The translations under genes and the position numbers were made by a program. Of a stretch of DNA of 64,000 nt, positions 26,918-36,167 are shown piece by piece; positions within the stretch are counted from its first letter, which is position 1; each line of letters opens with the position of its first letter. Source of the stretch: Methylocystis sp. KS32 (GTDB lineage: Bacteria; Pseudomonadota; Alphaproteobacteria; Rhizobiales; Beijerinckiaceae); assembly GCA_002862095.1 (NCBI GenBank), contig PHSQ01000005.1, positions 152,501-216,500 of the forward strand, given 5' to 3'. The notes beneath the pieces are model-generated. The model saw only the letters and a list, made by a program, of their open reading frames with translations, ran no database searches and was not told where the DNA came from.

Positions 26918-28846
26918 TTGACCTCATCGAAGACTCCCCTTCTCGACCGGATCGTCACCTCTTCCGACCTGCGCAAGCTGCAACCGACCCAGTTGCATCA
27001 ACTGGCCGAAGAGTTGCGACGCGAGACCATCGAAGCGGTTTCAGTCACGGGCGGGCATCTGGGCGCGGGACTGGGGGTCATCGAGCTGACGGTGGCCTTG
27101 CACTATGTGTTCGACACGCCGCGCGACAAGATCGTCTGGGATGTCGGCCACCAGACCTATCCGCACAAAATCCTGACGGGGCGGCGGGATCGTATCCGGA
27201 CTTTGCGGATGGGCGGGGGGCTCTCGGGCTTCACCAAACGCAGCGAGAGCGAGTACGACGCCTTCGGCGCCGGGCATTCATCGACGTCGATTTCGGCCGG
27301 CCTGGGCATGGCCATAGCGCGCGATCTTTCCGGCGGCGACAATCACGTCATCGCCGTGATCGGAGACAGCTCCATGTCCGCCGGCATGGCCTATGAAGCG
27401 TTGAACAACGCCGGAGCGCTGGATTCCCGTCTGATCGTAATCCTCAACGACAATGACATGTCGATCGCTCCGCCGACGGGAGCGATGTCGGCCTATCTCG
27501 CGCGATTGGTTTCGGGCGGCGCCTATCGCTCGATGCGCGACGCGGCCAAGCAGCTCGCGAGCCACCTGCCGCGTTTCATCTACGACAAGGCGCGCAAGGC
27601 CGAGGAATTCTCGCGCAGCTTCATCACCGGCGGCACGATGTTCGAGGAGCTGGGCTTCTATTATGTGGGGCCGATCGACGGCCATAATCTGGACCATCTC
27701 CTGCCCGTGTTGAAAAACGTGCGCGACAAGGACGATGGTCCGGTTCTGGTCCATGTCATCACCAAAAAGGGTAAAGGCTACGGCCCCGCCGAGGCGTCGG
27801 ACGACAAATATCACGGCGTCAACAAGTTCGACGTGCTGACGGGCGTGCAATACAAGCCCAAGGCGAACGCGCCCAGCTACACGAGCATTTTCGCGCGCTC
27901 GCTGGTGGCCGAGGCGGAGCGCGACGAAAAGATCGTCGCGATCACTGCGGCGATGCCGGGCGGCACCGGGCTCGACATTTTCGGCAAGGCGTTTCCAGAG
28001 CGCACCTTTGACGTGGCCATCGCCGAACAGCACGCGGTTACTTTCGCCGCCGGCCTGGCGACGGAGGGCTATAAGCCCTTCTGCGCGCTTTACTCCACCT
28101 TCCTGCAGCGCGGTTACGATCAGGTCGTGCATGACGTCGCGATCCAGAATCTGCCGGTGCGCTTCGCCATCGACCGCGCCGGGCTGGTCGGGGCCGACGG
28201 ACCGACCCACGCCGGCGCCTTCGACGTGGCCTATCTCGGCTGCCTGCCGGGCATGGTCGTCATGGCCGCAGCGGACGAGGCCGAACTGACCCATATGGTC
28301 GCCACCGCGGTCGCCTATAACGAAGGACCCATCGCCTTCCGCTATCCGCGCGGCGAGGGCGTGGGCGTGGAATTGCCCGAGCGTGGCGAGATTTTGCAGA
28401 TCGGAAAAGGCCGCGTTGTGCGCGAAGGCAACAAAGTCGCGATCCTCACGCTCGGCACGCGCCTCGCCGACGCGTTGAAGGCTGCGGAGCAGCTCGAAAA
28501 CTACGGCGTCTCCGCCACGGTGGCCGACGCGCGTTTCGCCAAGCCGATCGATCGCGATCTGTTGCGCAGGCTCGCCGCCAACCACGAAGCGCTCATCACC
28601 GTGGAGGAGGGCTCCATTGGCGGTTTCGGGGCTCAAGTGTTCCAGGCGCTTTCAGAGGACGGCCTCCTCGATGGAACCCGGGGCGTCTTCCGCTTCCGCA
28701 GCATGACTCTGCCGGATTTCTATATCGACCAGGACAAATACGAGACGATGATAGCCAAGGCTAGGCTAGACCCCGCTTCGATCACGGCCAAGGTCCTCGA
28801 AGCTTTGGGCGACGAAAAGAACGCGGCGCGAGTCTTGATCGCTTAA
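26918..28846 (+). CDS. dxs: 1-deoxy-D-xylulose-5-phosphate synthase
   Basis: A 642-residue thiamine-diphosphate enzyme, the first step of the MEP isoprenoid pathway (pyruvate + glyceraldehyde-3-P to DXP). It has [18 protein letters not shown] and ILNDNDMSI for ThDP/Mg, catalytic Glu370 in [14 protein letters not shown], and [18 protein letters not shown]. The start is TTG 26918; the encoded [12 protein letters not shown] matches the family start, so the unusual codon is credible. Confidence 0.95.
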   Translation: MTSSKTPLLDRIVTSSDLRKLQPTQLHQLAEELRRETIEAVSVTGGHLGAGLGVIELTVALHYVFDTPRDKIVWDVGHQTYPHKILTGRRDRIRTLRMGGGLSGFTKRSESEYDAFGAGHSSTSISAGLGMAIARDLSGGDNHVIAVIGDSSMSAGMAYEALNNAGALDSRLIVILNDNDMSIAPPTGAMSAYLARLVSGGAYRSMRDAAKQLASHLPRFIYDKARKAEEFSRSFITGGTMFEELGFYYVGPIDGHNLDHLLPVLKNVRDKDDGPVLVHVITKKGKGYGPAEASDDKYHGVNKFDVLTGVQYKPKANAPSYTSIFARSLVAEAERDEKIVAITAAMPGGTGLDIFGKAFPERTFDVAIAEQHAVTFAAGLATEGYKPFCALYSTFLQRGYDQVVHDVAIQNLPVRFAIDRAGLVGADGPTHAGAFDVAYLGCLPGMVVMAAADEAELTHMVATAVAYNEGPIAFRYPRGEGVGVELPERGEILQIGKGRVVREGNKVAILTLGTRLADALKAAEQLENYGVSATVADARFAKPIDRDLLRRLAANHEALITVEEGSIGGFGAQVFQALSEDGLLDGTRGVFRFRSMTLPDFYIDQDKYETMIAKARLDPASITAKVLEALGDEKNAARVLIA

Positions 28847-28966
28847 GAAAATCACAGAGTTCTGATTCTACCACGTTACAAGCCTTGGGCCGGACGGAAA
28901 ACCTCACTGCGAGCCAAGGGCGTAGGGGGAGGCATATAGTGCGGCGACCGCCAGTCCCTTTGCCTT

Positions 28967-29052
28967 GTCATGCTCGCCAGAATGCTCGAAGCGATCCAGC
29001 CTCCGCCTTGTTATTCCTGGATTGCTTCGTCACTTCGTTCCCCGCAATCACG
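28967..29052. repeat. Degenerate GGATTGCTTCG...CGCAATCACG intergenic repeat
   Basis: The stretch after dxs, with CCTGGATTGCTTCGTCACTT and CCCGCAATCACG, looks like a decayed member of the short palindromic family common in Hyphomicrobiales. Similar scraps lie near 41995-42020, 45085-45116 and 36455-36485. Confidence 0.35.
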
Positions 29053-29087
29053 ACCTCGCCGCCGAACTCGTTTAGGAGGCGTTGGAA

Positions 29088-29945
29088 TTAGCCTCCGTCT
29101 CTGCGCGGCGGCGACGGCGGCTCGGCCAGTTGGCCGAGACCTGTTTCCCGGCCGCCTTCGAAAGCCGCGCGAGGCGGGCCTTCGCCCGTATCGGCGTCGT
29201 CGTCCTCGACCGGCGCGGGGCCCTTTGTCACGAGCAGCGGCGAGGTCGGCGGAGCCGCGATTTCATGCGGGACCGGCTTACAAATGTGTTTTCCGCTGCG
29301 GCCGTGCATCGCGAGATCGACGTGGATATGATTATAGTGGAACGGATTCGAGCCGGGCGCCAGTACTGTGGAGAAGTGCTGACATGAGCCGCCATGCACA
29401 TCCATCAGAAAGGCGCGGGTCTGTTCGTCGCCATGTGTCCAGTCCCTGACGATTGAAATTTGGCGCCCGTCGGCGAGCACAAAGCCGCCAATATCGAGCG
29501 CATTGCCGAAGGAATGCTCGGAAAGCGGCGCGCCCCTCTGATTATTCATGCCCCGACATGAGTAAGAACCCATCGAATTGATCTGGACCACATCCATGCC
29601 GAAACGGGCTTGCGCCGCCGGTTGCACGACGTCGGCCAGCCATTGTTCGAGTTCGGCGACCATAGAGCAATCGAGCGTCGCCCTGGCGTTGAACATCACC
29701 GCGCCATCCTGCAACGCGGTCACTTTGAACGGCCGCGTCAATCCGCAAATGCCGGGTCCGTCTAGTTCGTTGGCGATTTGCACATAGTTTGAAGGGCGCA
29801 CCCGCCGTTCGGCGAGACAGGCGTTCTCGGCCTGGGTTCGCCAGGCGGGCCGTTGTGGCTTGGTGGGTATGGAGCAACTCGAAAGCGCCAGCGCCAGGAC
29901 GGCCGGCGTCAGAAGATAAACCGATGGCGATATGCAACGAGCCAT
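29088..29945 (-). CDS. Extensin-like lipoprotein
   Basis: A 285-residue protein with a lipoprotein signal (LSSC lipobox, Cys24) and the Extensin-like C-terminal domain. Diagnostic parts are LSEHSFGNALDIGGFVLADG, CQHFSTVLAPGSNPFHYNHI and HVDLAMHG. The His/Asp arrangement (SEHSFGNALD; NHIHVD) resembles VanY/LAS-type zinc carboxypeptidases, so peptidoglycan cleavage is possible but inferred. The acidic, proline-rich C-terminus is unconserved. Confidence 0.85.
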   Translation of the reverse strand: MARCISPSVYLLTPAVLALALSSCSIPTKPQRPAWRTQAENACLAERRVRPSNYVQIANELDGPGICGLTRPFKVTALQDGAVMFNARATLDCSMVAELEQWLADVVQPAAQARFGMDVVQINSMGSYSCRGMNNQRGAPLSEHSFGNALDIGGFVLADGRQISIVRDWTHGDEQTRAFLMDVHGGSCQHFSTVLAPGSNPFHYNHIHVDLAMHGRSGKHICKPVPHEIAAPPTSPLLVTKGPAPVEDDDADTGEGPPRAAFEGGRETGLGQLAEPPSPPRRDGG

Positions 29946-30010
29946 GAAGGTGAGAATGCCGCCGGCCGGTTAATGCGACGTCGAAAATTTTAGTTAATGA
30001 TTCGATTTCC

Positions 30011-30124
30011 TAGCGCTTTCCGACCAGACGGAAACGTCTGGTCGATAAGAAATCGCTCCAGATTCAAAGGCTGGAGCAAAATCTGATCGAAAAAGTCTAT
30101 CAACTTTTTCGGATTTTACTCTAG
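30011..30124. repeat. Dispersed palindromic repeat, copy 3
   Basis: It matches copy 1 almost base for base (GACCAGACGGAAACGTCTGGTC stem) with a 2-3 base deletion in the CTCCAG loop. It lies in the 330-bp gap between the extensin-like gene and the antiporter; the rest of that gap shows nothing else I recognise. Confidence 0.85.
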
Positions 30125-30275
30125 CGCGGCGGCGCCCCTTTGTTTCCGTTGCCATCGGTCGCAGCCGGCGGGCGTTGGAAGCAGCGCCATTTTCGTCGCC
30201 TGCAGGATGTTTTGCCCATGGCCGTCGCAGGCTTTACCTCGCCTCCATGGGTCTAGACGAGCGCGCGGGCGCAAC

Positions 30276-32126
30276 TTATTCGCTCTTTTTGTCGGTCGAG
30301 TCCTTGAGGCTAGTTCGGCGGCGCGCCATCACACGGTTACGAACAACCGCGCGCGCGACCTGCCTCTGTCGCGCGGCCTCCACCTTTGGCATCAGGAGCT
30401 TGCGGTATTCGTCACGTTTTTCGTGAATCGAGGCGATGACGAAGCCCATCGGAACGCCGATGTCGACGAGCACGGTTTCGGCGAGTTGCATGCTGGCCTC
30501 GATGGTTTCGGGAATGGCGTCGCTGGCGCCCGCCTCGTAAAGCCGGGTGGCGTGATGCGCGTCCCGGGCTCTGGCGACGATCACCATGTCGGCGCGGGCG
30601 TTATGCGCGATCCGCACGATCTCCTCGGCGGCGGCGGGATTTTGGACCGTGACGACGATCGCCCGCGCCTGCTCTATCCCGCAGGCCAGGAGAAGCTCGC
30701 GCCGCGCCGCGTTTCCCCAATAAATTTCCACGCCCTCGTCCCGGCGCGCCGCGACATTTTCCACCGTGTCGTCGATGGCGACGAAGGGCGCCTCGTGACG
30801 CTTCAGCATTTCGCCCACCAGCGCGCCGACGCGACCATAGCCGACGATAACCACCCGGCCGCTCGCGATATCGCCTTCGGGCGCGAGATGAGCGAATTCG
30901 GCCTCGGTGGCGGCGGATGATTTTTCCGGGGCGAAACGAAGCGCGAGCCGTCCCAATGGGGGAATGGCGAACATTGTGAGGGTCACGACGATCATCGCAT
31001 TGGCGCCTTGACCGCCCGGCAGGACGCCCGCGTCGCTCGCCGATGTCAGGAGAGCGAAAGCGAATTCTCCTCCCGGCGCCAGTAGCGCCGCCGTCTCCGC
31101 CGCGACGGCAGGCGTCAGATGAAACATGCGGCCCAGGGCGAATATCGCCGCGCCCTTTACGGCGATGAGGCCGACTGTGTGCAGCAGGGTCGAATAGGGA
31201 TCGTGGAACACCGCGCCAACATCGAGTCCCGCGCCGATCGAGACGAAAAACAGGCCGAGAAGCAGTCCTTTGAACGGCTCGATGGTTACTTCGATCTCGC
31301 GGCGGAATTCGGTTTCGGCGAGCAGCAGTCCGGCGATGAAAGCGCCCAGGCCCATCGAAAAGCCCGAGGCGGCGCTCAATACGCCGGAGCCGATGGCGAC
31401 GAGAAGACACGCCGCCATGAACAATTCGGTCGATTGGGCCGCCGCGACCAGTCTGAACAGCGGACGCAGCAGCAATCGCCCACCCAGGATGAGCGTGACG
31501 AGGCCGGCGAGCGCTGGCAAAAAGGTCCAAACAATCGCAAATCCGCTCAGACCGGCCTTGGCGTTGGACAAAATCGAAACGAAGAAAAGCAGCGGCGCCA
31601 CGCAAAGGTCCTGCAACAATAGAATCGAGAAGGCGGCTCTTCCGGGCGCCTTGCGGAGTTGGCGGGTCTCGGCCAATACCGGAATGACGATCGCGGTTGA
31701 CGACATCGCAAGGGAGGCGCCCATGAGAATCGCGGGCGCGAGATCCAATTTGAACCAGAAGGAGCCAATCGTCGCGAGCGCGGCGGTCGAAACCAGGATC
31801 TGGGCGAGGCCCAGTCCGAACACCAGTCGCCGCATGCGGGCCAGACGTTCCCAGGACAATTCCAGGCCGATCATGAACAACAAGAAGACGAGCCCAAATT
31901 CCGCGATGCGCGAGACCCGATCCACGTCGGAAATCGTCACAAAGGTCAGAAACTCATAGTTTTTGGCGAGGCGGCCCAGGCCGGCGGGGCCGAGCGCGGC
32001 TCCCGCGAGCAGGAAGCCGAGAACTGGGCTGAGGCGCAAGCGATGAAAAAGCGGGACAATAATGCTGGCGGTAGCGAGGAAAAGAAGCGCCTCGTGATAG
32101 GCACTCCATTGGAAAGCGCCGGCCAT
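30276..32126 (-). CDS. Kef-type cation:proton antiporter with RCK domain
   Basis: A 616-residue CPA2 antiporter. About 12 transmembrane helices lie in residues 1-390 (LSPVLGFLLAGAALGPAGLG; GLVFLLFMIGLELS). A TrkA-N domain follows from about 425 with the Rossmann motif VVIVGYGRVGALVG. It resembles KefB/KefC or YbaL, giving K+/H+ exchange. No KefF/KefG partner is adjacent. The basic C-terminal tail ends in a lysine-rich stretch. Ligand gating by glutathione adducts cannot be judged from the sequence. Confidence 0.9.
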   Translation of the reverse strand: MAGAFQWSAYHEALLFLATASIIVPLFHRLRLSPVLGFLLAGAALGPAGLGRLAKNYEFLTFVTISDVDRVSRIAEFGLVFLLFMIGLELSWERLARMRRLVFGLGLAQILVSTAALATIGSFWFKLDLAPAILMGASLAMSSTAIVIPVLAETRQLRKAPGRAAFSILLLQDLCVAPLLFFVSILSNAKAGLSGFAIVWTFLPALAGLVTLILGGRLLLRPLFRLVAAAQSTELFMAACLLVAIGSGVLSAASGFSMGLGAFIAGLLLAETEFRREIEVTIEPFKGLLLGLFFVSIGAGLDVGAVFHDPYSTLLHTVGLIAVKGAAIFALGRMFHLTPAVAAETAALLAPGGEFAFALLTSASDAGVLPGGQGANAMIVVTLTMFAIPPLGRLALRFAPEKSSAATEAEFAHLAPEGDIASGRVVIVGYGRVGALVGEMLKRHEAPFVAIDDTVENVAARRDEGVEIYWGNAARRELLLACGIEQARAIVVTVQNPAAAEEIVRIAHNARADMVIVARARDAHHATRLYEAGASDAIPETIEASMQLAETVLVDIGVPMGFVIASIHEKRDEYRKLLMPKVEAARQRQVARAVVRNRVMARRRTSLKDSTDKKSE

Positions 32127-32404
32127 ACCACTTTTCTCCGAGGCGTCCAGTTGATTCGAGCCCGAAGAATAAACGCGGCCGGTCGCCGAAAAGAAAGACG
32201 AATATCCCCCGCCGACGCAATCATCAGAAAATGGCGCGCTTATTTTAGCGCCAATGGGACTTTGATCCGGGGGGCGGCCATGACGGCTGTCGTGGCGACG
32301 ATGTGGATGACGCCAACGCCGTCATGGCCGGGCTGGGCTCGGGGCCATTCACGGAAAAACGCCACCTCGGCCGGGTTTGTTGATCGCCCCACCCCGCTCC
32401 GGGC

Positions 32405-33199
32405 TTAGGTCCGCGCCATCTCGACGCCCGTCACCATCCCTTCCGAGAACCAGTTCACGAGAAAGCGGGCGATGCGTTCGGCGGCGGGGTCGTTCTGGTT
32501 CTGGAACGCGACCATCTGGCAAATGTCGCCGAAGGACCGGCCGGCTCGCGCCTCGTTGAGGGCGAGGAATTCGTCGGGGTCGAGACCCCGGTAGAGCGGA
32601 TCGAATTTGTCGCGCCAAACCGCGATCCGCTCCACGCCCTGCCGGGGCGGCGGCGGCCCGGTTTCTTCCTCGGCGGTGAGGGCGAGATAGGTCTCCAGCG
32701 TGCCGGCCGCGACGGTGAGCAGTTCGACGCTTGGGTGGAAGGCGAATTTCAGCCGGGGCCAGTCCGGCGGCGAAAATTCCGCCAGCGCCTCGATCGCCAG
32801 CGTCTCGGCGTCCCGCGCGTCGAAAGCGTCGGTCAGGGCGCGCTCGAACCGGGCCATGTCGATGGCGCGCGGGTTCGCGCGCCAGTCCTCGTGCCGCTGG
32901 AGAAACTCCGGCAGTCCCGAGGAATACCAGCGGGCGTTGCGATGCCGCGAGGGATTGGCGGCGATATATTCCTCGACCAGCGCCTCGAAAACGTCGTCGC
33001 CCTGCAGCGCGCGAAGCGCTGGATAGTCCTCGTCGAGATATTCCGTTAGGCGGATGCGGTAGGCGGCGACGTAAACCCCGAATTTCACCGGCCTGCCGGC
33101 CTCGCCCCCCGCCGCGACGAGATCGAGAACGGCGGCGTCCTCCTCGTCGCCCGCGAGTATCGCGGCCTGGAACCGGCTCTGAAGCTCCTTCAGATTCAC
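32405..33199 (-). CDS. bufC: BufC-like DUF2063 partner protein
   Basis: A 264-residue protein of the DUF2063 family, with LQSRFQAAILAGD at the start, YVAAYRIRLTEYLDEDYPAL, the EYIAANPSRHRNARWYSSGL motif and RIARFLVNWFSEG at the end. In bufferin and methanobactin systems this partner (BufC/MbnC) helps the MNIO enzyme bind its peptide. The GTG start at 33199 overlaps the bufB stop as GTGA, showing tight coupling. A longer in-frame extension to 33574 lies over bufB and was rejected. Confidence 0.9.
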   Translation of the reverse strand: MNLKELQSRFQAAILAGDEEDAAVLDLVAAGGEAGRPVKFGVYVAAYRIRLTEYLDEDYPALRALQGDDVFEALVEEYIAANPSRHRNARWYSSGLPEFLQRHEDWRANPRAIDMARFERALTDAFDARDAETLAIEALAEFSPPDWPRLKFAFHPSVELLTVAAGTLETYLALTAEEETGPPPPRQGVERIAVWRDKFDPLYRGLDPDEFLALNEARAGRSFGDICQMVAFQNQNDPAAERIARFLVNWFSEGMVTGVEMART

Positions 33200-34041
33200 G
33201 CGGCGCTCCGCGGCTCCCGCGTCGCCATCGCCGCGTCGATGTCGCGCATGCGCTGGAGTTCCGCGAGAAGCTGGTCGAATGGCGGAAAATTGTCGTCGCG
33301 CTCGATCATGGCCGAAACGTCGCCGAAGCGCCGCCGCGCCCTGCCATAGAGCGTCCAGACCTCTTCGCTCACCGGTTGGTCGTGGGTGTCGATGCGGTGG
33401 GTCTTGTTGTCGGTGTGCCCCGCCAGATGAAACTGCGCGACGCGCTCTTTCGGGATCATGTCGATGTAGCGGGCGGCGTCGAAGCCGTGGTTGAAGCCGG
33501 AAACCGCGATATTGTTGACGTCGAGAAGCAGGAGGCAGCCGGCGCGCGTCGCCATTTCTGTCACGAATTCCCATTCCTCCATTTCCGAGTCGCCGAAGCC
33601 GACATAGGTGGAGGCGTTCTCGACGACGAGCGGGCGGCCCAGGAAATCCTGCACGCGGCCGATACGGTCCACCACATGGTCAAGCGCTTCGCGCGTATAG
33701 GGGATCGGCAGCAAATCGTGCAGATTGATTCCATGCACGCCGGTCCAGGCGAGATGGTCAGACACCCAGGCCGGCTCGATGCGCCCGGCCAGCGCCTTCA
33801 ACGCCGCGAGATAGTCGAAGTCGAGCGGGTCGGTCGAGGCGAGCGACATCGAAACGCCGTGCATGACGATAGGATAATCGGCGCGCACGCGCTCCAGCAT
33901 CGCCAGCGGCCGGCCGCCGGGGATCATGTAATTTTCGGAAATAATCTCGAACCAGTCGACCGGCGGCCGGGTCGAGAGAATTTCCTCGTAATAGACGGGC
34001 CTTAGCCCCAGGCCATAGCCCAGGCGCGGAAGCGGCTCCAT
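33196..34041 (-). CDS. bufB: BufB-like MNIO (DUF692) peptide-modifying enzyme
   Basis: A 281-residue TIM-barrel protein of the DUF692/MbnB family of multinuclear non-haem iron oxidative enzymes. Visible landmarks are RLGYGLGLRPVYYEEIL, DWFEIISENYM, VMHGVSMSLAS, WVSDHLAWTG, VVENASTYVGF, LLLDVNNIAVSGFNHGFDA and the late HLAGHTDN and DTHDQPV. The His, Asp and Glu in these are the expected iron ligands. In characterised bufferins it converts cysteines to thiooxazole-type groups. ATG 34041 follows GGGAGGA; an upstream TTG is less likely. Confidence 0.93.
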   Translation of the reverse strand: MEPLPRLGYGLGLRPVYYEEILSTRPPVDWFEIISENYMIPGGRPLAMLERVRADYPIVMHGVSMSLASTDPLDFDYLAALKALAGRIEPAWVSDHLAWTGVHGINLHDLLPIPYTREALDHVVDRIGRVQDFLGRPLVVENASTYVGFGDSEMEEWEFVTEMATRAGCLLLLDVNNIAVSGFNHGFDAARYIDMIPKERVAQFHLAGHTDNKTHRIDTHDQPVSEEVWTLYGRARRRFGDVSAMIERDDNFPPFDQLLAELQRMRDIDAAMATREPRSAA

Positions 34042-34143
34042 TTCATTTCCTCCCGCGTTCGACAAAGGCTCCGTCGCCGCGCGAAGCCGACAATAGCAAA
34101 AGGCGGCCGCCGCGCCAGAGGCCCAGCGCGCCGCCCTCTGGCG

Positions 34144-34398
34144 TCAGTCCATCGTCTTGCCGCCATCGGCCTCGCAGGCTTTTTCGGAGTCCTTGAACAC
34201 CCAGCCTTGACCTTTGCAGGCGTTCATGCCCTTGCAGGCGTTCTTCGGCGTCATGCAATCGGTCTTGCCCTTGCAGCTATTGACGCCGAGGCAGTGCACC
34301 TTGCCCGTCTCGGCGGCCGCGGGCGCGACCGCGCCGGCGATGGCGAGCGAGACGGCGGCGATGGCGAGAGCGGTTCCGGATCGTGATTTGTTCTTCAT
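34144..34398 (-). CDS. bufA2: BufA2-like bufferin precursor peptide
   Basis: An 84-residue secreted precursor. The signal peptide (about 1-29, ending VAPAAA) precedes a short mature part with six cysteines (36, 42, 48, 55, 61, 75) in NSCKG, NACKGMNACKGQGW repeats. This NACKG pattern is that of BufA2-type metallophores, whose cysteines are modified by BufB/BufC and which bind copper in the periplasm. It lies 102 bp upstream of bufB on the same strand. The peptide retains its signal peptide, as known bufferins do. Confidence 0.88.
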   Translation of the reverse strand: MKNKSRSGTALAIAAVSLAIAGAVAPAAAETGKVHCLGVNSCKGKTDCMTPKNACKGMNACKGQGWVFKDSEKACEADGGKTMD

Positions 34399-34462
34399 GC
34401 GACTCGTTCCAGGGTTATGGTTTCTTCGCCGGATCGCGGCGAAACTTGCCTGGCGCCGCCGC

Positions 34463-34681
34463 TTACTTGGGCTCGCCGGCGGGAGGGGCGCCAGCGCCGG
34501 CGGGGGCCGAGTCCTTGTTCATCTTGGCGGAGCAGGTGCTCTTGGCGCTGCATTTATGCTTTTCGGCCTTGTGATGGCCGTGGTGCTTGTGATGCTTGGC
34601 AGCCGCCGGGGTCGCGCCGGCGAGCGCCAGTCCCATCGCCGCGACAGCCACCGTCGCTCCGGAAAGAATCTTCGCTTTCAT
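34463..34681 (-). CDS. Secreted His-rich, two-cysteine peptide
   Basis: A 72-residue protein with a signal peptide (about 1-27, MKAKILSGATVAVAAMGLAL) and a mature part that begins KHHKHHGHHKAEKHKCSAK. It has seven histidines in about 13 residues, then two cysteines spaced CSAKSTC, then a proline/alanine tail. It is likely a metal-binding periplasmic peptide. It is encoded first in the run before bufA2, 64 bp away, so it may be a second precursor or a copper/nickel buffer. AGGA lies 8 bases before ATG 34681. No family recognised. Confidence 0.75.
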   Translation of the reverse strand: MKAKILSGATVAVAAMGLALAGATPAAAKHHKHHGHHKAEKHKCSAKSTCSAKMNKDSAPAGAGAPPAGEPK

Positions 34682-34848
34682 GAGAATCATCCTATTTTCG
34701 CCGAGCCTCGCCAATCGAGGCGGTTAACTGAACGACGCTTGCCCGCGCGGTGTCAAGTGGCGGCCGGGAAAGCCTCAGGGCGCCGTCCCGCGCCGCGTTT
34801 TACCGTCCGCCGAATGGTCCCTCGCGAAACGCGATTGGAGAACCCGCC

Positions 34849-36024
34849 TTGCTGGAAGTGTTTTTGGCTTTTCTTCGCCTCGGCCTCACGAGCTTCGGGG
34901 GGCCGGTGGCGCATATTGGCTATTTCAGGTCCGAATTTGTCGGGCGGCGCCAATGGGTGGAGGAGGCGGCTTTCGCCGATTTCGTGGCGCTGTGCCAGTT
35001 TCTGCCGGGGCCGGCCAGCAGTCAGCTCGGCATCATCATCGGCATGTCGCGCGCGGGAATCCCCGGCGGGCTCGCGGCCTGGCTCGGCTTCACCGCGCCT
35101 TCCGCGATCGCGCTGGCGGCTTTCGCCTACGCCGTGCTGGCGATTGGCGACCTGTCCCATGTCGCCTGGCTGCACGGGCTCAAGATCGTCGCGGCGGCGG
35201 TCGTGGCCCAGGCGGTCTGGAACATGGCCCGCAATCTATGTCCAGACCGCGAGCGCGCGAGCGTCGCCGTCGCCGCCGCCCTCGTCTGTCTCGCGGCGCC
35301 TTCCTCGCTGGGGCAACTCGCCGCCATCGCGCTTGGCGCGGCGGCGGGGTGGTTTTCGCCGCAAGGCGCGGCCGCCGTCGAGGCGGGGGCCGCGTTGACG
35401 CTTCCGGTCAACCGCGCGATGGGGTTGATTTCGCTCGCCTTGTTCGCCGCGTTGCTCGCGGGTCTGCCGCTGCTCGCCGAAGCCTTCCCCAACCACGCCC
35501 TGCAATTATTCAGCGCTTTCTACCACGCCGGCTCGCTGGTTTTCGGCGGCGGGCATGTGGTGCTGCCGCTGCTGCGAGAGGCGGTCGCGCCGCCGGGCTG
35601 GATCGGCGACGACGCCTTTCTCGCCGGCTATGGCGCGGCGCAGGCTGTTCCCGGCCCGCTGTTCGCCTTCGCCGCCTTTCTCGGCGCGGCGATGAAGCCC
35701 GCGCCCAGCGGTTGGCTCGGCGCGCTGCTCTGTCTCGTCGCGATCTATCTGCCCTCGTTCCTGCTGCTGTTCGGCGCGCTGCCGTTCTGGAGCGCATGGC
35801 GCCGCATGGCGTGGGCGCGGTCGATCCTGCGCGGGATCAACGCGGCGGTGGTCGGCGTTCTGCTGGCCGCGCTCTACGATCCGGTGTGGACCGCGGCGAT
35901 TTTCTCGCGCGCGGATTTCTCGCTCGCGGCGCTGGCTTTCCTGATGTTGCAATTCTGGCGGGTTCCGCCCTGGATCGTCGTCGTCCTCGGCGCTTTCGCC
36001 GCCAGCGGAATAGCGACGATCTGA
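34849..36024 (+). CDS. chrA: Chromate transporter (CHR family)
   Basis: A 391-residue membrane protein with two homologous CHR halves: RLGLTSFGGPVAHIGYF in the first and AGSLVFGGGHVVLPLLREAV in the second. PGP motifs (FLPGPASSQLG; AVPGPLFAFAAFLG) are present in each. It has about 10-12 hydrophobic segments. The family exports chromate, although in many organisms the substrate is untested. I chose TTG 34849 with GGAG 8 bases upstream; a GTG at 34750 gives a non-family N-terminus. It is divergent from the bufferin operon. Confidence 0.88.
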   Translation: MLEVFLAFLRLGLTSFGGPVAHIGYFRSEFVGRRQWVEEAAFADFVALCQFLPGPASSQLGIIIGMSRAGIPGGLAAWLGFTAPSAIALAAFAYAVLAIGDLSHVAWLHGLKIVAAAVVAQAVWNMARNLCPDRERASVAVAAALVCLAAPSSLGQLAAIALGAAAGWFSPQGAAAVEAGAALTLPVNRAMGLISLALFAALLAGLPLLAEAFPNHALQLFSAFYHAGSLVFGGGHVVLPLLREAVAPPGWIGDDAFLAGYGAAQAVPGPLFAFAAFLGAAMKPAPSGWLGALLCLVAIYLPSFLLLFGALPFWSAWRRMAWARSILRGINAAVVGVLLAALYDPVWTAAIFSRADFSLAALAFLMLQFWRVPPWIVVVLGAFAASGIATI

Positions 36025-36167
36025 GCGGCGCCGATCAGGTGAATTTTACTATGCCGACGCAAGCAGGCGTCTCACGATTTCATAGCCGTTGCCGATTTTG
36101 TCATGTTCGCGTAATTAGGCGAAACCGAGCTTTTCGGATTCAACGTCGAATATTCCTTGGAATTGCC

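Noticed and set aside
27278-28636. A 452-codon antisense frame inside dxs
   Set aside because: Dxs motifs are complete on the sense strand; the antisense is a shadow.
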